From NCBI RefSeq assembly GCF_003432075.1, contig NZ_QWBU01000018.1, forward strand, positions 1-62,067: a stretch of DNA of 62,067 nucleotides, read 5' to 3'. The position numbers and the translations under genes are program-made. This DNA is from Shinella sp. WSJ-2. Its GTDB lineage: Bacteria; Pseudomonadota; Alphaproteobacteria; Rhizobiales; Rhizobiaceae. The notes under the pieces were generated by a model. It saw only the letters and a program-made list of their open reading frames with translations, was not told the origin of the DNA and did no database searches. Shown here one piece after another: positions 27,435 through 36,016 of this stretch. The stretch's first letter is position 1; every line of letters starts with the position of its first letter.

Positions 27435-29888
27435 CTATTCCGCGGCTGCGAAGGAGGTCATCGTCGCCGAGGGAATGCGCACGGTCACGTTCGTGCCGCG
27501 GCCCTCCTGGCTGTCGATGGAGACGGTGCCGTGGTGCAGGCTGACGAAGCTCTCGACGATCGAGAGGCCGAGGCCGGCGCCGCCCTGACGGCCGTGGCTT
27601 TCGAAGCGGTTGAACACCGTCTTCAGCACGTCCTGCGGGATGCCCGGCCCACGGTCCGTGACCGTGAAGACGAGATCGACGCCCTCGCGCCAGCAGCGCA
27701 AGCCAATTGAGCTGTGCGCCGGAGCGAAATTCGCGGCATTGCCGAGCAGCTTGATGAGGATCTGCTTCAGGCGCTGCTGGTCGGCGATGATGGTGCCGAG
27801 ATTGTCGGGCGCGGTGATTTCCAGCGTCACCTGCGCCTCGTGCAGCCGGTCGGCGAACTGCATCGACACGTCGTCAAGAAGGTCGGTCAGATTGATCTCG
27901 GTATAGTCGAGCTCCATGATGCCGGCATCGACGGTCGCAAGGTCGAGGATGTCGTTGACGATGGTGAGCAGAACCGCCGAGGAGGTCGCGATGTGGTCGA
28001 CATATTCCGACTGGCGGTCGTTGAGCTCGCCCATGGTTGGCGTCTTCAGCAAATCCGCAAAACCGATGATGTTGGTGAGCGGCGAGCGCAGCTCATAGGA
28101 GACGTGCTGGACGAAATCGTTCTTCAGCGCGTCGGCCTTGCGCAGCGCATCGTTCTTTTCGGTGAGCGCGCGGCTGACCCGTACGCTGTCGGTGATGTTG
28201 ACGAAGGTCAGCATCGTCTGGGCGTTGGAGAGCGGAATGACAGCAAAGTCGAGCACCAGGCCAGTGCGCAGCTCCAGCACGCCCTGGCAGGACGGCCGCT
28301 CGTCATCGAAGCTGGTGATGATATGGGCGAAGCGCTTCCAGCCGTCCGGCTTGTCATAGGACGGTGCGCAGGCCTGCTCGATGGCGCGGATATGCGTGCC
28401 GGATTTCGCTTCCGCCTCGCTGATACCCCAGAGCGCCCGGAAGGCCGGGTTGGAGAGACGGATGCGCCCGTCGGGACTGAACACAGCCACACCTTCGGCC
28501 AGATGGTCGATCGTCTCGTCCTGCACCTGCACCAGCGTGTTGTAGCGCGTTTCGAGATCGACCTTCTCCGTCAGGTTCTCGAAGACCCAGGTCGCGCCGC
28601 CCTGCGGGCGGGCGGTGGCAAAGACGCGCAGGGTCTGGCCATTCGGCAGGTGCCAGAGGTCGGTCTGCGTCTCGATGGCGCGGTAGACGGAAAGCGCCGT
28701 CTCCTTCCACTGCTTCCAGTTCAGCTGTTCCGGCAGCTTTCCGGCGGCGCGCAGCTTGTCGAAGAGTTCGCCATTGCCGGGCTTGCCTTCGAGGAAGGCC
28801 ATGTCGACCTCCCACATATGCTGGAAGGCCTGATTGTAGAATTGCAGGCGCTGGTCGCCGTCGAAGATCGCGACGGGCGTGGCGAGATGGTCGAGCGTTT
28901 CTGCATGGCTCTTCAGCGTGCGCACGAGTTCCTCGCGCACGGCCTCGACATCCGAGACATTGATCGCGATGCCGGCCGAGCCCGTCGGGCTGCGGGCATC
29001 GACCACGTCGAAGAAGCCGCGATTGCCGTGCACGACGGTCGAGACCTTGTCTCGGTAAGGCATGTCATAAGTGCTGGTGGCGCGGATCTTTTCGCGCGCG
29101 ATGGTCGGCAGCAATTCGCGGCCTTCATGCACGGCGCTTGCCGCGTCCTTTGCCTCGACGGCCTCGGCATAGGCGTCGTTCACCCAGGCGAGGGAACCAT
29201 CGGCGGCGCGCTGCCAGACGGGCTGGTCGATCTGGTCGAGCAGGCCCTGGAGGGTGGTGAGCGCCGCGACCAAGCGGTCGCGCTCGAGCTTCAGCTCGGC
29301 AGCCTCGGCGCGCAGATTGTTGAGCGCCACGAAACGCACGAAAGCCTGTCCGCCAGACACGCGGCCCTGGGCTTCCAACACTTCGTCGCGGTTGGTTTCC
29401 ACGACGAGGTCGAAGCTCTGGGCCTGGGAGCGCAGCTTTTCGACGGCGCGCTCGATCTCGCCGGCCGAGGCGGGTTTCATCCAGCGGCCAAAGGCCAGAA
29501 ATTCATTGTCGGCCTGGGGTGCACCGGTCTCGGCCGGCAGCTGACCCAGAAACTCCGGCTTGCCGGAACGGCCGTCCCACACGACGATGCGGCGGTCCTT
29601 GTCGCCGATCAGCGCCTGCAGACGGGATACATTGTGTCTGGCATCGGACAGGCTGGCCTTCAGCGCGCGGCTTTCGGCAGCCATCTTGGCGCGCTGGCGG
29701 CCCATCCAGAGTGCGGAAACCGTCGCCGCCGACATGACGCCGATCAGCATGGAGCCCGTGACGATTTCCGTGGTGGCGAAGTAGCGGCCGGCGGCATGGG
29801 CGGGGCTCGCAAAGGCCATCAGCGCCGAGCCAGCCGACAGTGCCGAAACGAGACGGCGTCGGCCACTCGTCAACCAGTTGTTAACCAT
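27435..29888 (-). CDS. divL: DivL-type PAS sensor kinase with Tyr in place of the phospho-accepting His
   Basis: About 817 residues from the ATG at 29888; in-frame ATGs at 29981 and upstream could extend it. A leader and membrane segment is followed by several PAS regions (about 220-570), a dimerisation helix, and an HATPase domain with KLLGNAANFAP, DRGPGIP and GGAGLGLSI. The H-box reads VSYELRSPLTNIIGF, where a kinase would have SHELR; the codon at 28095-28097 is TAT on the coding strand. This substitution defines DivL, which in Caulobacter controls CckA and the CtrA cell-cycle pathway. It ends 9 bp before tsaE-amgK. Confidence 0.9.
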   Translation of the reverse strand: MVNNWLTSGRRRLVSALSAGSALMAFASPAHAAGRYFATTEIVTGSMLIGVMSAATVSALWMGRQRAKMAAESRALKASLSDARHNVSRLQALIGDKDRRIVVWDGRSGKPEFLGQLPAETGAPQADNEFLAFGRWMKPASAGEIERAVEKLRSQAQSFDLVVETNRDEVLEAQGRVSGGQAFVRFVALNNLRAEAAELKLERDRLVAALTTLQGLLDQIDQPVWQRAADGSLAWVNDAYAEAVEAKDAASAVHEGRELLPTIAREKIRATSTYDMPYRDKVSTVVHGNRGFFDVVDARSPTGSAGIAINVSDVEAVREELVRTLKSHAETLDHLATPVAIFDGDQRLQFYNQAFQHMWEVDMAFLEGKPGNGELFDKLRAAGKLPEQLNWKQWKETALSVYRAIETQTDLWHLPNGQTLRVFATARPQGGATWVFENLTEKVDLETRYNTLVQVQDETIDHLAEGVAVFSPDGRIRLSNPAFRALWGISEAEAKSGTHIRAIEQACAPSYDKPDGWKRFAHIITSFDDERPSCQGVLELRTGLVLDFAVIPLSNAQTMLTFVNITDSVRVSRALTEKNDALRKADALKNDFVQHVSYELRSPLTNIIGFADLLKTPTMGELNDRQSEYVDHIATSSAVLLTIVNDILDLATVDAGIMELDYTEINLTDLLDDVSMQFADRLHEAQVTLEITAPDNLGTIIADQQRLKQILIKLLGNAANFAPAHSSIGLRCWREGVDLVFTVTDRGPGIPQDVLKTVFNRFESHGRQGGAGLGLSIVESFVSLHHGTVSIDSQEGRGTNVTVRIPSATMTSFAAAE

Positions 29889-30115
29889 AAATACATTTTG
29901 CAGCGCAAAGCCATGCGCGCAATCCCGCTCCGGCACGCCGAAAGCCTGCCTGGAACGGCCTCGTTTCAATTCCGACATCATCCCCGGTATGTCTCCGTCC
30001 GTTTGCCGCCTGATCGACAAGACATCCCAATCCGGCGCGAAGGGTCCGCATCTGCACGCCGAATCAATGCTTTAAACGATACTTGTTTCCCGAATCGACG
30101 GGAAGGCATCGGCCC

Positions 30116-30155
30116 AAAAAAGAGGCGGCGCGCTTGTGTCAAGCGCGCCGCCTCT
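30116..30155 (-). terminator. Rho-independent terminator of ahcY
   Basis: A perfect 16-bp stem (30121-30136 with 30140-30155) with a 3-nt loop; on the - strand it is followed by a run of six T. It sits 28 bp past the ahcY stop codon. The remaining gap to divL (29889-30115) shows no further gene. Confidence 0.95.
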
Positions 30156-30182
30156 AGATGTTGTGGATAATCCGGGTAAGGA

Positions 30183-31583
30183 TCAGTACCTGTAGTGTTC
30201 AGCCTTGAACGGACCGGTCGTCGTCACGCCGATATAGCCGGCCTGCTCGTCCGAAAGCTCCGTGAGCCTTGCGCCAAGCTTGGCGAGGTGCAGGCGGGCG
30301 ACCTTCTCATCGAGCTGCTTGGGCAGGACATAGACCTCGTTCTTATAAGCATCACCCTTGGTGTAGAGCTCGATCTGCGCCAGCACCTGGTTGGAGAACG
30401 AGGCGGACATCACGAAGGACGGGTGGCCGGTGGCGTTGCCGAGGTTGAGCAGGCGACCTTCCGACAGCAGGATCATGCGGTTGCCCTTCGGGAACTCGAT
30501 CATGTCGACCTGCGGCTTGATGTTCGTCCACTTCAGGTTCCGCAGCGCGGCGACCTGGATCTCGTTGTCGAAGTGGCCGATATTGCCGACGATCGCCATG
30601 TCCTTCATCTCGCGCATATGCTCGATACGAATGACATCCTTGTTGCCGGTCGTGGTGATGAAGATATCGGCGGAGGACACGACGTCTTCCAGCTGAACGA
30701 CTTCAAAACCGTCCATGGCGGCCTGGAGCGCGCAGATCGGATCGATTTCGGTGACCTTCACGCGGGCGCCAGCGCCACGCAGCGAGGCAGCCGAGCCCTT
30801 GCCGACGTCGCCGTAACCGCAGACGACGGCGACCTTACCGGCCATCATCACGTCGGTGCCGCGGCGGATGCCGTCGACCAGCGATTCCTTGCAGCCATAT
30901 TTGTTGTCGAATTTCGACTTGGTGACGCTATCGTTGACGTTGATTGCCGGGAAGGGCAGGAGGCCCTTCTGCTGCAGCTGGTAGAGACGGTTGACGCCGG
31001 TGGTGGTTTCTTCCGTCACACCCTGGATGGCGTCGCGCTGCTTGGTGAACCAGCCCGGGGAGGCGGCAAGGCGCTTCTTGATCTGGGCGAACAGGATCTC
31101 TTCTTCTTCCGAACCCGGATTGACGAGCACGTTCTCACCGGCTTCGGCACGGGCGCCGAGCAGGATGTACATGGTGGCGTCGCCGCCATCGTCGAGGATC
31201 ATGTTGGAGAAGCCGCCATCGGTCCACTGGAAGATCTTGTCGGTGTATTCCCAGTATTCCGTCAGCGTCTCGCCCTTCACGGCATAGACCGGGATACCGG
31301 CGGCGGCGATCGCGGCGGCGGCGTGGTCCTGCGTGGAGAAGATGTTGCACGAGGCCCAGCGCACGTCGGCGCCGAGTGCCACCAGCGTCTCGATGAGAAC
31401 GGCGGTCTGGATGGTCATGTGCAGCGAGCCGGTGATGCGCGCGCCCTTGAGCGGCTTGGATGCGCCGAACTCTTCGCGGCAGGCCATCAGGCCCGGCATT
31501 TCGGTTTCGGCGATCTGGATTTCCTTGCGGCCGAAATCGGCAAGCGCGATGTCGGCGACGTGGTAGTCATGGGTGGTGGTCAT
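30183..31583 (-). CDS. ahcY: Adenosylhomocysteinase (S-adenosyl-L-homocysteine hydrolase)
   Basis: A 466-residue NAD-dependent enzyme that splits S-adenosylhomocysteine into adenosine and homocysteine, keeping methylation reactions running. The NAD-binding stretch is [18 protein letters not shown]; other landmarks are [10 protein letters not shown] and the C-terminal [10 protein letters not shown], which completes the active site of the partner subunit. The length is that of the bacterial form with the extra insert. A palindrome at 31655-31670 in the 108-bp upstream gap is a likely operator. It has its own strong terminator. Confidence 0.97.
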   Translation of the reverse strand: MTTTHDYHVADIALADFGRKEIQIAETEMPGLMACREEFGASKPLKGARITGSLHMTIQTAVLIETLVALGADVRWASCNIFSTQDHAAAAIAAAGIPVYAVKGETLTEYWEYTDKIFQWTDGGFSNMILDDGGDATMYILLGARAEAGENVLVNPGSEEEEILFAQIKKRLAASPGWFTKQRDAIQGVTEETTTGVNRLYQLQQKGLLPFPAINVNDSVTKSKFDNKYGCKESLVDGIRRGTDVMMAGKVAVVCGYGDVGKGSAASLRGAGARVKVTEIDPICALQAAMDGFEVVQLEDVVSSADIFITTTGNKDVIRIEHMREMKDMAIVGNIGHFDNEIQVAALRNLKWTNIKPQVDMIEFPKGNRMILLSEGRLLNLGNATGHPSFVMSASFSNQVLAQIELYTKGDAYKNEVYVLPKQLDEKVARLHLAKLGARLTELSDEQAGYIGVTTTGPFKAEHYRY

Positions 31584-31654
31584 GAAGAGCTCCAGCCTTC
31601 TGGCTTTGATTGATGGCGCTTCCTATCAGGAAACGGCCGCTGGAGCAACCGGAC

Positions 31655-31670
31655 ATAAAGAAGTCTTTAT
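31655..31670. promoter_or_regulatory. Candidate operator upstream of ahcY
   Basis: ATAAAGA-AG-TCTTTAT is a perfect 7-bp-arm palindrome 72 bp upstream of the ahcY start, in an A+T-rich stretch. It resembles sites described for SahR, an ArsR-family regulator of methionine-cycle genes in proteobacteria. The match is from memory of the motif type, not from a search. Confidence 0.5.
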
Positions 31671-31691
31671 ATCCTTATATTAACGGGAGAC

Positions 31692-31964
31692 TTACATCTC
31701 CTCGCCGAACTTGTCGGCGACGAGCGCATCGAGCGCATCGAGAACGGCCTGCGCCTGCGCACCCGTTGCTGTCACGAAGACGGAGCAGCCGGGGCTGGCG
31801 GCCAGCATCATCAGGCCCATGATCGAGGTGCCGCCCACCGTCATGCCGTCCTTGGAAACGGTGACTTCCGCGTCGTAGCCATCGACCGTCTGGACGAATT
31901 TTGCCGAAGCACGGGCATGCAGGCCGCGCTTGTTGATGATGAGAAGCTCTTTCGAGACGGTCAT
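31692..31964 (-). CDS. ptsH: HPr-family phosphocarrier protein
   Basis: A 90-residue HPr. The phospho-accepting His16 sits in NKRGLHARASAKFV, and the regulatory Ser region reads GGTSIMGLMMLAA, the target for HPr kinase in this lineage. It is the last gene of the chvG-hprK-EIIA-HPr run on the - strand and lies 15 bp after the EIIA gene. No sugar-specific EIIB/EIIC genes are nearby, so a regulatory role rather than sugar uptake is inferred. Enzyme I is not in the window. Confidence 0.95.
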   Translation of the reverse strand: MTVSKELLIINKRGLHARASAKFVQTVDGYDAEVTVSKDGMTVGGTSIMGLMMLAASPGCSVFVTATGAQAQAVLDALDALVADKFGEEM

Positions 31965-31979
31965 GGAGGGCAGGAGACC

Positions 31980-32381
31980 TTACTTGCCGCTAAGCACGCG
32001 GCTTGCCACGTTGATATATTTCCGGCCGGCTTCGGACGCGTCGATTAGCGCCTTTTCCATGTTGTTTTCGCCACGGATGCCGGCGAGCTTGATCAGCATC
32101 GGCAGGTTCACGCCGGCGATCACCTCGATCTTCTCACCGGACATGACGGAGATAGCGAGATTGGAAGGCGTACCGCCGAACATGTCGGTGAGGATGATGA
32201 CGCCGTGGCCCTGGTCGGCGCGCTGCACCGCTTCCAGGATGTCCTGGCGGCGCTGGTCCATGTCGTCCTCGGGGCCGATGCAGACGGTCTCGATCGCTTT
32301 CTGCGGACCGACCACATGCTCGAGGGCGTGACGAAACTCTTCCGCCAGCCTGCCATGGGTGACAAGCACCAGTCCGATCAT
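31980..32381 (-). CDS. manX: PTS EIIA component, mannose (ManX) type
   Basis: A 133-residue EIIA of the mannose/fructose superfamily. It begins MIGLVLVTHGRLAEEF, where His9 is the phosphorylation site, and continues with VIILTDMFGGTPSN, a strong family marker. The ATG at 32381 follows GTGGAG and is preferred to an in-frame GTG five codons upstream. There is no EIIB or EIIC next to it. In alphaproteobacteria this protein takes part in the nitrogen/regulatory PTS and communicates with the adjoining ChvG-ChvI system; that link is from family knowledge. Confidence 0.93.
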   Translation of the reverse strand: MIGLVLVTHGRLAEEFRHALEHVVGPQKAIETVCIGPEDDMDQRRQDILEAVQRADQGHGVIILTDMFGGTPSNLAISVMSGEKIEVIAGVNLPMLIKLAGIRGENNMEKALIDASEAGRKYINVASRVLSGK

Positions 32382-32532
32382 CAGCAATCGCTCCACTTTC
32401 CCAACTCGAAACGGTCGGCCGAATACCGCAATGCAACAATTCCGTCCACCGCTGGGGTGGCCATCTTGTCAATGAAAAGCCCAAGTGCAAGCCCTAAATG
32501 GCCGATTTTGCGTTTTGGCGGAGCTTTTGCGG

Positions 32533-32988
32533 TCAAGGATCAAGCAATTCCGGGTGAATTGCGATCAAAGTCGAGAAGGCCGTGGCGCCGGTAAAGAGCG
32601 GCAGGCGGGTCAGCGGCAAGGAACGGGCGGGCAGAACCGCGAGGCGTTCCGCCTGCGGCGGCATCCGTTCGGCAAAGGGCGCCTCCATCGGCCGAATGGC
32701 CCGATGCAGCACCGCTGCTTCGATGGTTTCGACGGTCACGATGCCGGCGCCGCGCACCTCCGCAAGGCCGGCGATGCTTTTGGGCGCCCGCGCGATCAGG
32801 CGGCCGTTGGCCTCGGAGATCAGAACCTGATCGTCGCTGACCATGGCGGCAAACAGACCGCGCCCGCGGGCTTCCTCGATGCAGTGGAGAGCAATGGCGC
32901 TTTTGCCGCTGCCGGAGGGTCCGGTGAAGAGAAGTCCCGTCGTGCCGATGACGATGGCCGTTGCGTGCACGTTGGTGGGCGCGGTCAT
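32533..32988 (-). CDS. hprK: HPr kinase/phosphorylase, short alphaproteobacterial form
   Basis: A 151-residue protein containing only the catalytic domain of HprK; the N-terminal domain of Gram-positive HprK (about 310 residues) is absent. Walker A is GPSGSGKS at 23-30, and the HprK signature is represented by VRGAGIVTV. It would phosphorylate HPr on serine in response to metabolic state. The ATG overlaps the chvG stop as ATGA, so the kinase is translationally coupled to the sensor. It is separated from the EIIA gene by a 151-bp gap in which nothing further was seen. Confidence 0.93.
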   Translation of the reverse strand: MTAPTNVHATAIVIGTTGLLFTGPSGSGKSAIALHCIEEARGRGLFAAMVSDDQVLISEANGRLIARAPKSIAGLAEVRGAGIVTVETIEAAVLHRAIRPMEAPFAERMPPQAERLAVLPARSLPLTRLPLFTGATAFSTLIAIHPELLDP

Positions 32989-34778
32989 TTCTGGGGGCCG
33001 GCTGGCAGAGAGAGGGTGAAGCGCGCGCCCGAAATCGTGCCGGTCTTCTTGTCGACGATGTTGTCGGCCTTCAGCGTGCCGCCATGCGCTTCGGCGATCT
33101 GCCGCGAAATCGAGAGGCCGAGGCCGGAGTTCTGGCCAAAGTCCTCGGTTGCCGGGCGGTCCGTGTAGAAGCGCTCGAAGATGCGGTCGATATTTTCCGC
33201 CTGGATGCCGGGACCATTGTCCTCGACCTGGATGATGCAGCGGTCGTTGCGGCCGCGCGACAGGCGCACGACGATGCGTCCGCCCGGATCCGGCACGAAG
33301 GAGCGGGCGTTCTCGATCAGGTTGGTAACGATCTGGCCGATGCGCAGCTCGTAGCCGGAAATCTCGAATTTGACCTTCGGATTGTCCTTGCGATCGACGA
33401 CGAAGTCGAGGCTGACGGGCTTCTTGCGTGTGTTGACCTGGCGCGAGATGTCGATGAGGTCGCCGAGCAGCTTTTCGAGGTCGACGGTACGGGCATCGCT
33501 GCGCGCCAGTTCCGCATCGAGCCGCGAGGCATCGGAGATGTCGCTAATCAGGCGGTCAAGGCGGCGCACGTCATGCTGGATGATGTCGAGCAGGCGCTTC
33601 TTCGAATCGTCCGTGCGGGCGAGCGGCAGGGTTTCGACGGCGCTGCGCAGCGAGGTCAGCGGGTTCTTCAATTCGTGGCTGACATCGGCGGCAAAGCTCT
33701 CGATCGCATCGATGCGATCGTAGAGCGCCGTCGTCATTTGGCGCAGCGCAATCGAGAGGTTGCCGATCTCGTCCTGGCGCACCGAGAAATCGGGGATCTC
33801 CTCGCGTTCCTTTGCCCCGCGCCGCACGCGGATCGCCGCGGCCGAAAGACGGCGCAGCGGATTGGCGATGGTCGAGGAAAGCAACAGCGACAGCGCGATA
33901 TTGACGAGGCCCGCGACACCCGCGACGCGCATGATGGCGAGGCGTTCGGCATGCACGATCTTGTCGATATCGCCCGCCTGCGTTGACAGAAGGAGAACGC
34001 CGAGCACCGCACGAAAACGCTGTACGGGCACGGCGACCGAGACGATCAGCTCGCCCTTGTCGTTGACGCGCACGACAGCACCACGCACGCCGGTCAGCGC
34101 ATTCATCACCTCCGGGTAGATCGAGCCATCGCCACCGGGCGCTTCCTTGTATTGCGGCAGGTTGCCCGGCTGCAGCATGCGGTTGAACCAGACGTTCAGC
34201 CGTTCGGCGATGCTCGAGCTTTCCGGCTCGACGGGCGGCAGGTCGAAGCGCAGCACCTGGCCCTGCGTATAGAGATGGCGTGAATCGAGCAGCAGATTGG
34301 CGTCGGTGTCGTAGATGCGGGCGCGCGTGCGGGTCGGCGAGATCAGCCGGCGCAGGACCGGCGCGACGCGCTCCGGATTGATCGGGAATTCAAGATCCTC
34401 GTCGTTCGGCAGCGGCGTGATGCTCTGGCCGGCCTGCAGCTCCAGAAGCTTTTCCGGATCGATGGTGATCGAGTTGGTATCGACGGAGGCCGAGGCCGAA
34501 ATCGCGCCGGCGATGATTTCACCCTGCGTCAGTAGGCTTTCCACACGCGCGTCGATTAGCCCCTCGCGGAACTGGTTGAGATAGAGAATGCCCGCGACGA
34601 GCACGACCAGCGCGACGAGATTGAAGAACAGGATGCGGCGCGTGAGGCTGGAAAAGACGGCATTGCCGAAGATGCGGCGTGCGATGGTGAAGGGATGCGT
34701 CCAGCGGCGGCGCAGCGAGCGCGGCGCGGGCCTGCCCTCGACGTCGTCTCCATCCCTGTCCGGCACGGTCTGCAACAC
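32985..34778 (-). CDS. chvG: Sensor histidine kinase ChvG (ExoS)
   Basis: A 597-residue membrane kinase. Transmembrane segments at about 47-68 and 282-304 flank a periplasmic sensing domain, followed by HAMP, the H-box VSHELKNPL with His368, and an HATPase domain (DNGPGIQAENID, GLGLSISRQI). ChvG senses acid and envelope signals in Agrobacterium and Sinorhizobium and controls exopolysaccharide, motility and virulence or symbiosis through ChvI. The start is a GTG after GAGGGA. Its stop overlaps the hprK start. Confidence 0.95.
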   Translation of the reverse strand: MLQTVPDRDGDDVEGRPAPRSLRRRWTHPFTIARRIFGNAVFSSLTRRILFFNLVALVVLVAGILYLNQFREGLIDARVESLLTQGEIIAGAISASASVDTNSITIDPEKLLELQAGQSITPLPNDEDLEFPINPERVAPVLRRLISPTRTRARIYDTDANLLLDSRHLYTQGQVLRFDLPPVEPESSSIAERLNVWFNRMLQPGNLPQYKEAPGGDGSIYPEVMNALTGVRGAVVRVNDKGELIVSVAVPVQRFRAVLGVLLLSTQAGDIDKIVHAERLAIMRVAGVAGLVNIALSLLLSSTIANPLRRLSAAAIRVRRGAKEREEIPDFSVRQDEIGNLSIALRQMTTALYDRIDAIESFAADVSHELKNPLTSLRSAVETLPLARTDDSKKRLLDIIQHDVRRLDRLISDISDASRLDAELARSDARTVDLEKLLGDLIDISRQVNTRKKPVSLDFVVDRKDNPKVKFEISGYELRIGQIVTNLIENARSFVPDPGGRIVVRLSRGRNDRCIIQVEDNGPGIQAENIDRIFERFYTDRPATEDFGQNSGLGLSISRQIAEAHGGTLKADNIVDKKTGTISGARFTLSLPAGPQK

Positions 34779-34864
34779 CTGATTCTGTCCCTCATGCGGG
34801 CGGCATCACGCCGCCGACCGCGGCATGCCATCGCTGCCGCGGTTCATGCAAGCGATTTTACGCC

Positions 34865-34905
34865 TGAGACTCCGTCTGGTTCTAGATGAACCAAACGGAG
34901 TCTCA
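34865..34905. repeat. Strong hairpin between chvI and chvG
   Basis: An 11-bp perfect outer stem (34865-34875 with 34895-34905), one mismatch, then a further 6-bp stem (34877-34882 with 34888-34893) around a 5-nt loop. No T-run follows on the - strand. It could set the ratio of regulator to kinase by partial termination or RNA stability. Confidence 0.75.
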
Positions 34906-34909
34906 ATTT

Positions 34910-34969
34910 CTTTGTTTCCGTTTGCCTTACCGAGAAAACCGGTTCCCACTTTTCCTGGCAAACTTTAAG
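34910..34969 (-). repeat. Dispersed palindromic element, copy A
   Basis: About 60 nt that align, on the - strand, with 38241-38301. Outer arms GTTTGCC (34920-34926) and GGCAAAC (34957-34963) enclose a centre with GAACCGGTTTTC. The element covers the chvI stop codon, which therefore lies inside the repeat. Confidence 0.75.
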
Positions 34970-35702
34970 CCGCTTCGCGGAAACGGTAGCCAACGCCATA
35001 GAGCGTTTCGATCATGTCGAAATCGGTATCGACCATCTTGAACTTCTTGCGAAGCCGCTTGATGTGGCTGTCGATGGTGCGGTCGTCGACATAGACCTGC
35101 TCGTCATAGGCGGCGTCCATCAGCGAATCGCGGCTCTTCACCACACCGGGGCGCTGGGCGAGCGAGTGCAGGATGAGGAATTCCGTGACCGTCAGCGTCA
35201 CCGGTTCACCCTTCCAGGTGCAGGTGTGGCGCTCCTGGTCCATGACGAGCTGGCCGCGCTCCAGCGAGCGGGCGGTCACTTCGCCGGCCTTGGCCGGTGT
35301 GCCGGTGGCGCCACCGCCGGCCGAGGCAGCGGCCTCGCGGCTGGACGCGCGGCGCAGGATCGCCTTGACGCGCTCGACGAGCAGGCGCTGCGAGAACGGC
35401 TTGGTGATGAAGTCGTCGGCGCCCATCTTGAGACCGAACAGCTCATCGATCTCTTCATCCTTGGAGGTGAGGAAGATGACCGGGATGTCCGATTTCTGGC
35501 GGAGCCGCCGCAGGAGTTCCATGCCGTCCATGCGCGGCATCTTGATGTCGAAGATGCCGAGATGCGGCGGGCGGGCGAGAAGGCCGTCGAGCGCGGACGC
35601 ACCGTCCGTATAGGTCTCGACCTTATAGCCCTCGGCCTCCAGAGCGATCGACACGGATGTGAGAATATTCCGGTCGTCGTCGACGAGTGCGATCGTCTGC
35701 AT
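34965..35702 (-). CDS. chvI: Response regulator ChvI, OmpR family
   Basis: A 245-residue two-domain regulator: receiver with acidic pocket VDDD and phospho-acceptor Asp52 ([11 protein letters not shown]), then an OmpR-type winged helix ([45 protein letters not shown]). It follows the sequence known for rhizobial ChvI nearly residue for residue. The ATG at 35702 follows ATGGAGACTAACAGG; the open frame extends upstream without support. A linker of about 20 Ala/Gly/Ser residues joins the domains. It is divergent from pckA and upstream of chvG. Confidence 0.96.
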   Translation of the reverse strand: MQTIALVDDDRNILTSVSIALEAEGYKVETYTDGASALDGLLARPPHLGIFDIKMPRMDGMELLRRLRQKSDIPVIFLTSKDEEIDELFGLKMGADDFITKPFSQRLLVERVKAILRRASSREAAASAGGGATGTPAKAGEVTARSLERGQLVMDQERHTCTWKGEPVTLTVTEFLILHSLAQRPGVVKSRDSLMDAAYDEQVYVDDRTIDSHIKRLRKKFKMVDTDFDMIETLYGVGYRFREAA

Positions 35703-36016
35703 CCTGTTAGTCTCCATATTCATCGGCGCCTTTCCCGACCTCGGATCCGAGTTCCTGTCCTGGATGTGATGCGCCTTCCTGGGGGTAAAGGTGGAACAAA
35801 TTGTGGCAGAGATAAAGGATGACGTTTCATGGCGGTTTTTCAATCGGCTTTTAAATCGATTATTCAACCGATTAAAAAAGTCAGACAAATATTTAAATCG
35901 ATTAATTAATTGATATTATTGCCTAATTTCCATTCGCCTCTTGTTTTTATGACAAGAGCAGATTAGCTTCCGGCAAAATTCACCATGGGTCTTCGTCCAC
36001 GGAGGAAATCTGGACC
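35703..36016. promoter_or_regulatory. Divergent control region between chvI and pckA
   Basis: The gap is markedly A+T-rich at 35830-35960. The 13-mer TTTAAATCGATTA occurs at 35850-35862 and 35892-35904, exactly 42 bp apart. An inverted repeat pairs TTTTT-c-AATCGG (35836-35847) with CCGATT-a-AAAAA (35868-35879) around the first 13-mer. A smaller inverted repeat CTCTTGT/ACAAGAG lies at 35938-35958. No gene is seen. Confidence 0.6.

Noticed and set aside
27714-30170. 818-codon open frame opposite divL
   Set aside because: Antisense shadow; the kinase on the other strand has clear domains.
30195-31613. 472-codon open frame opposite ahcY
   Set aside because: Antisense shadow of a highly conserved enzyme.
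34779-34964. Possible small RNA or terminator between chvI and chvG
   Set aside because: The hairpin is real but no T-run or promoter was seen, so only a structure is reported.
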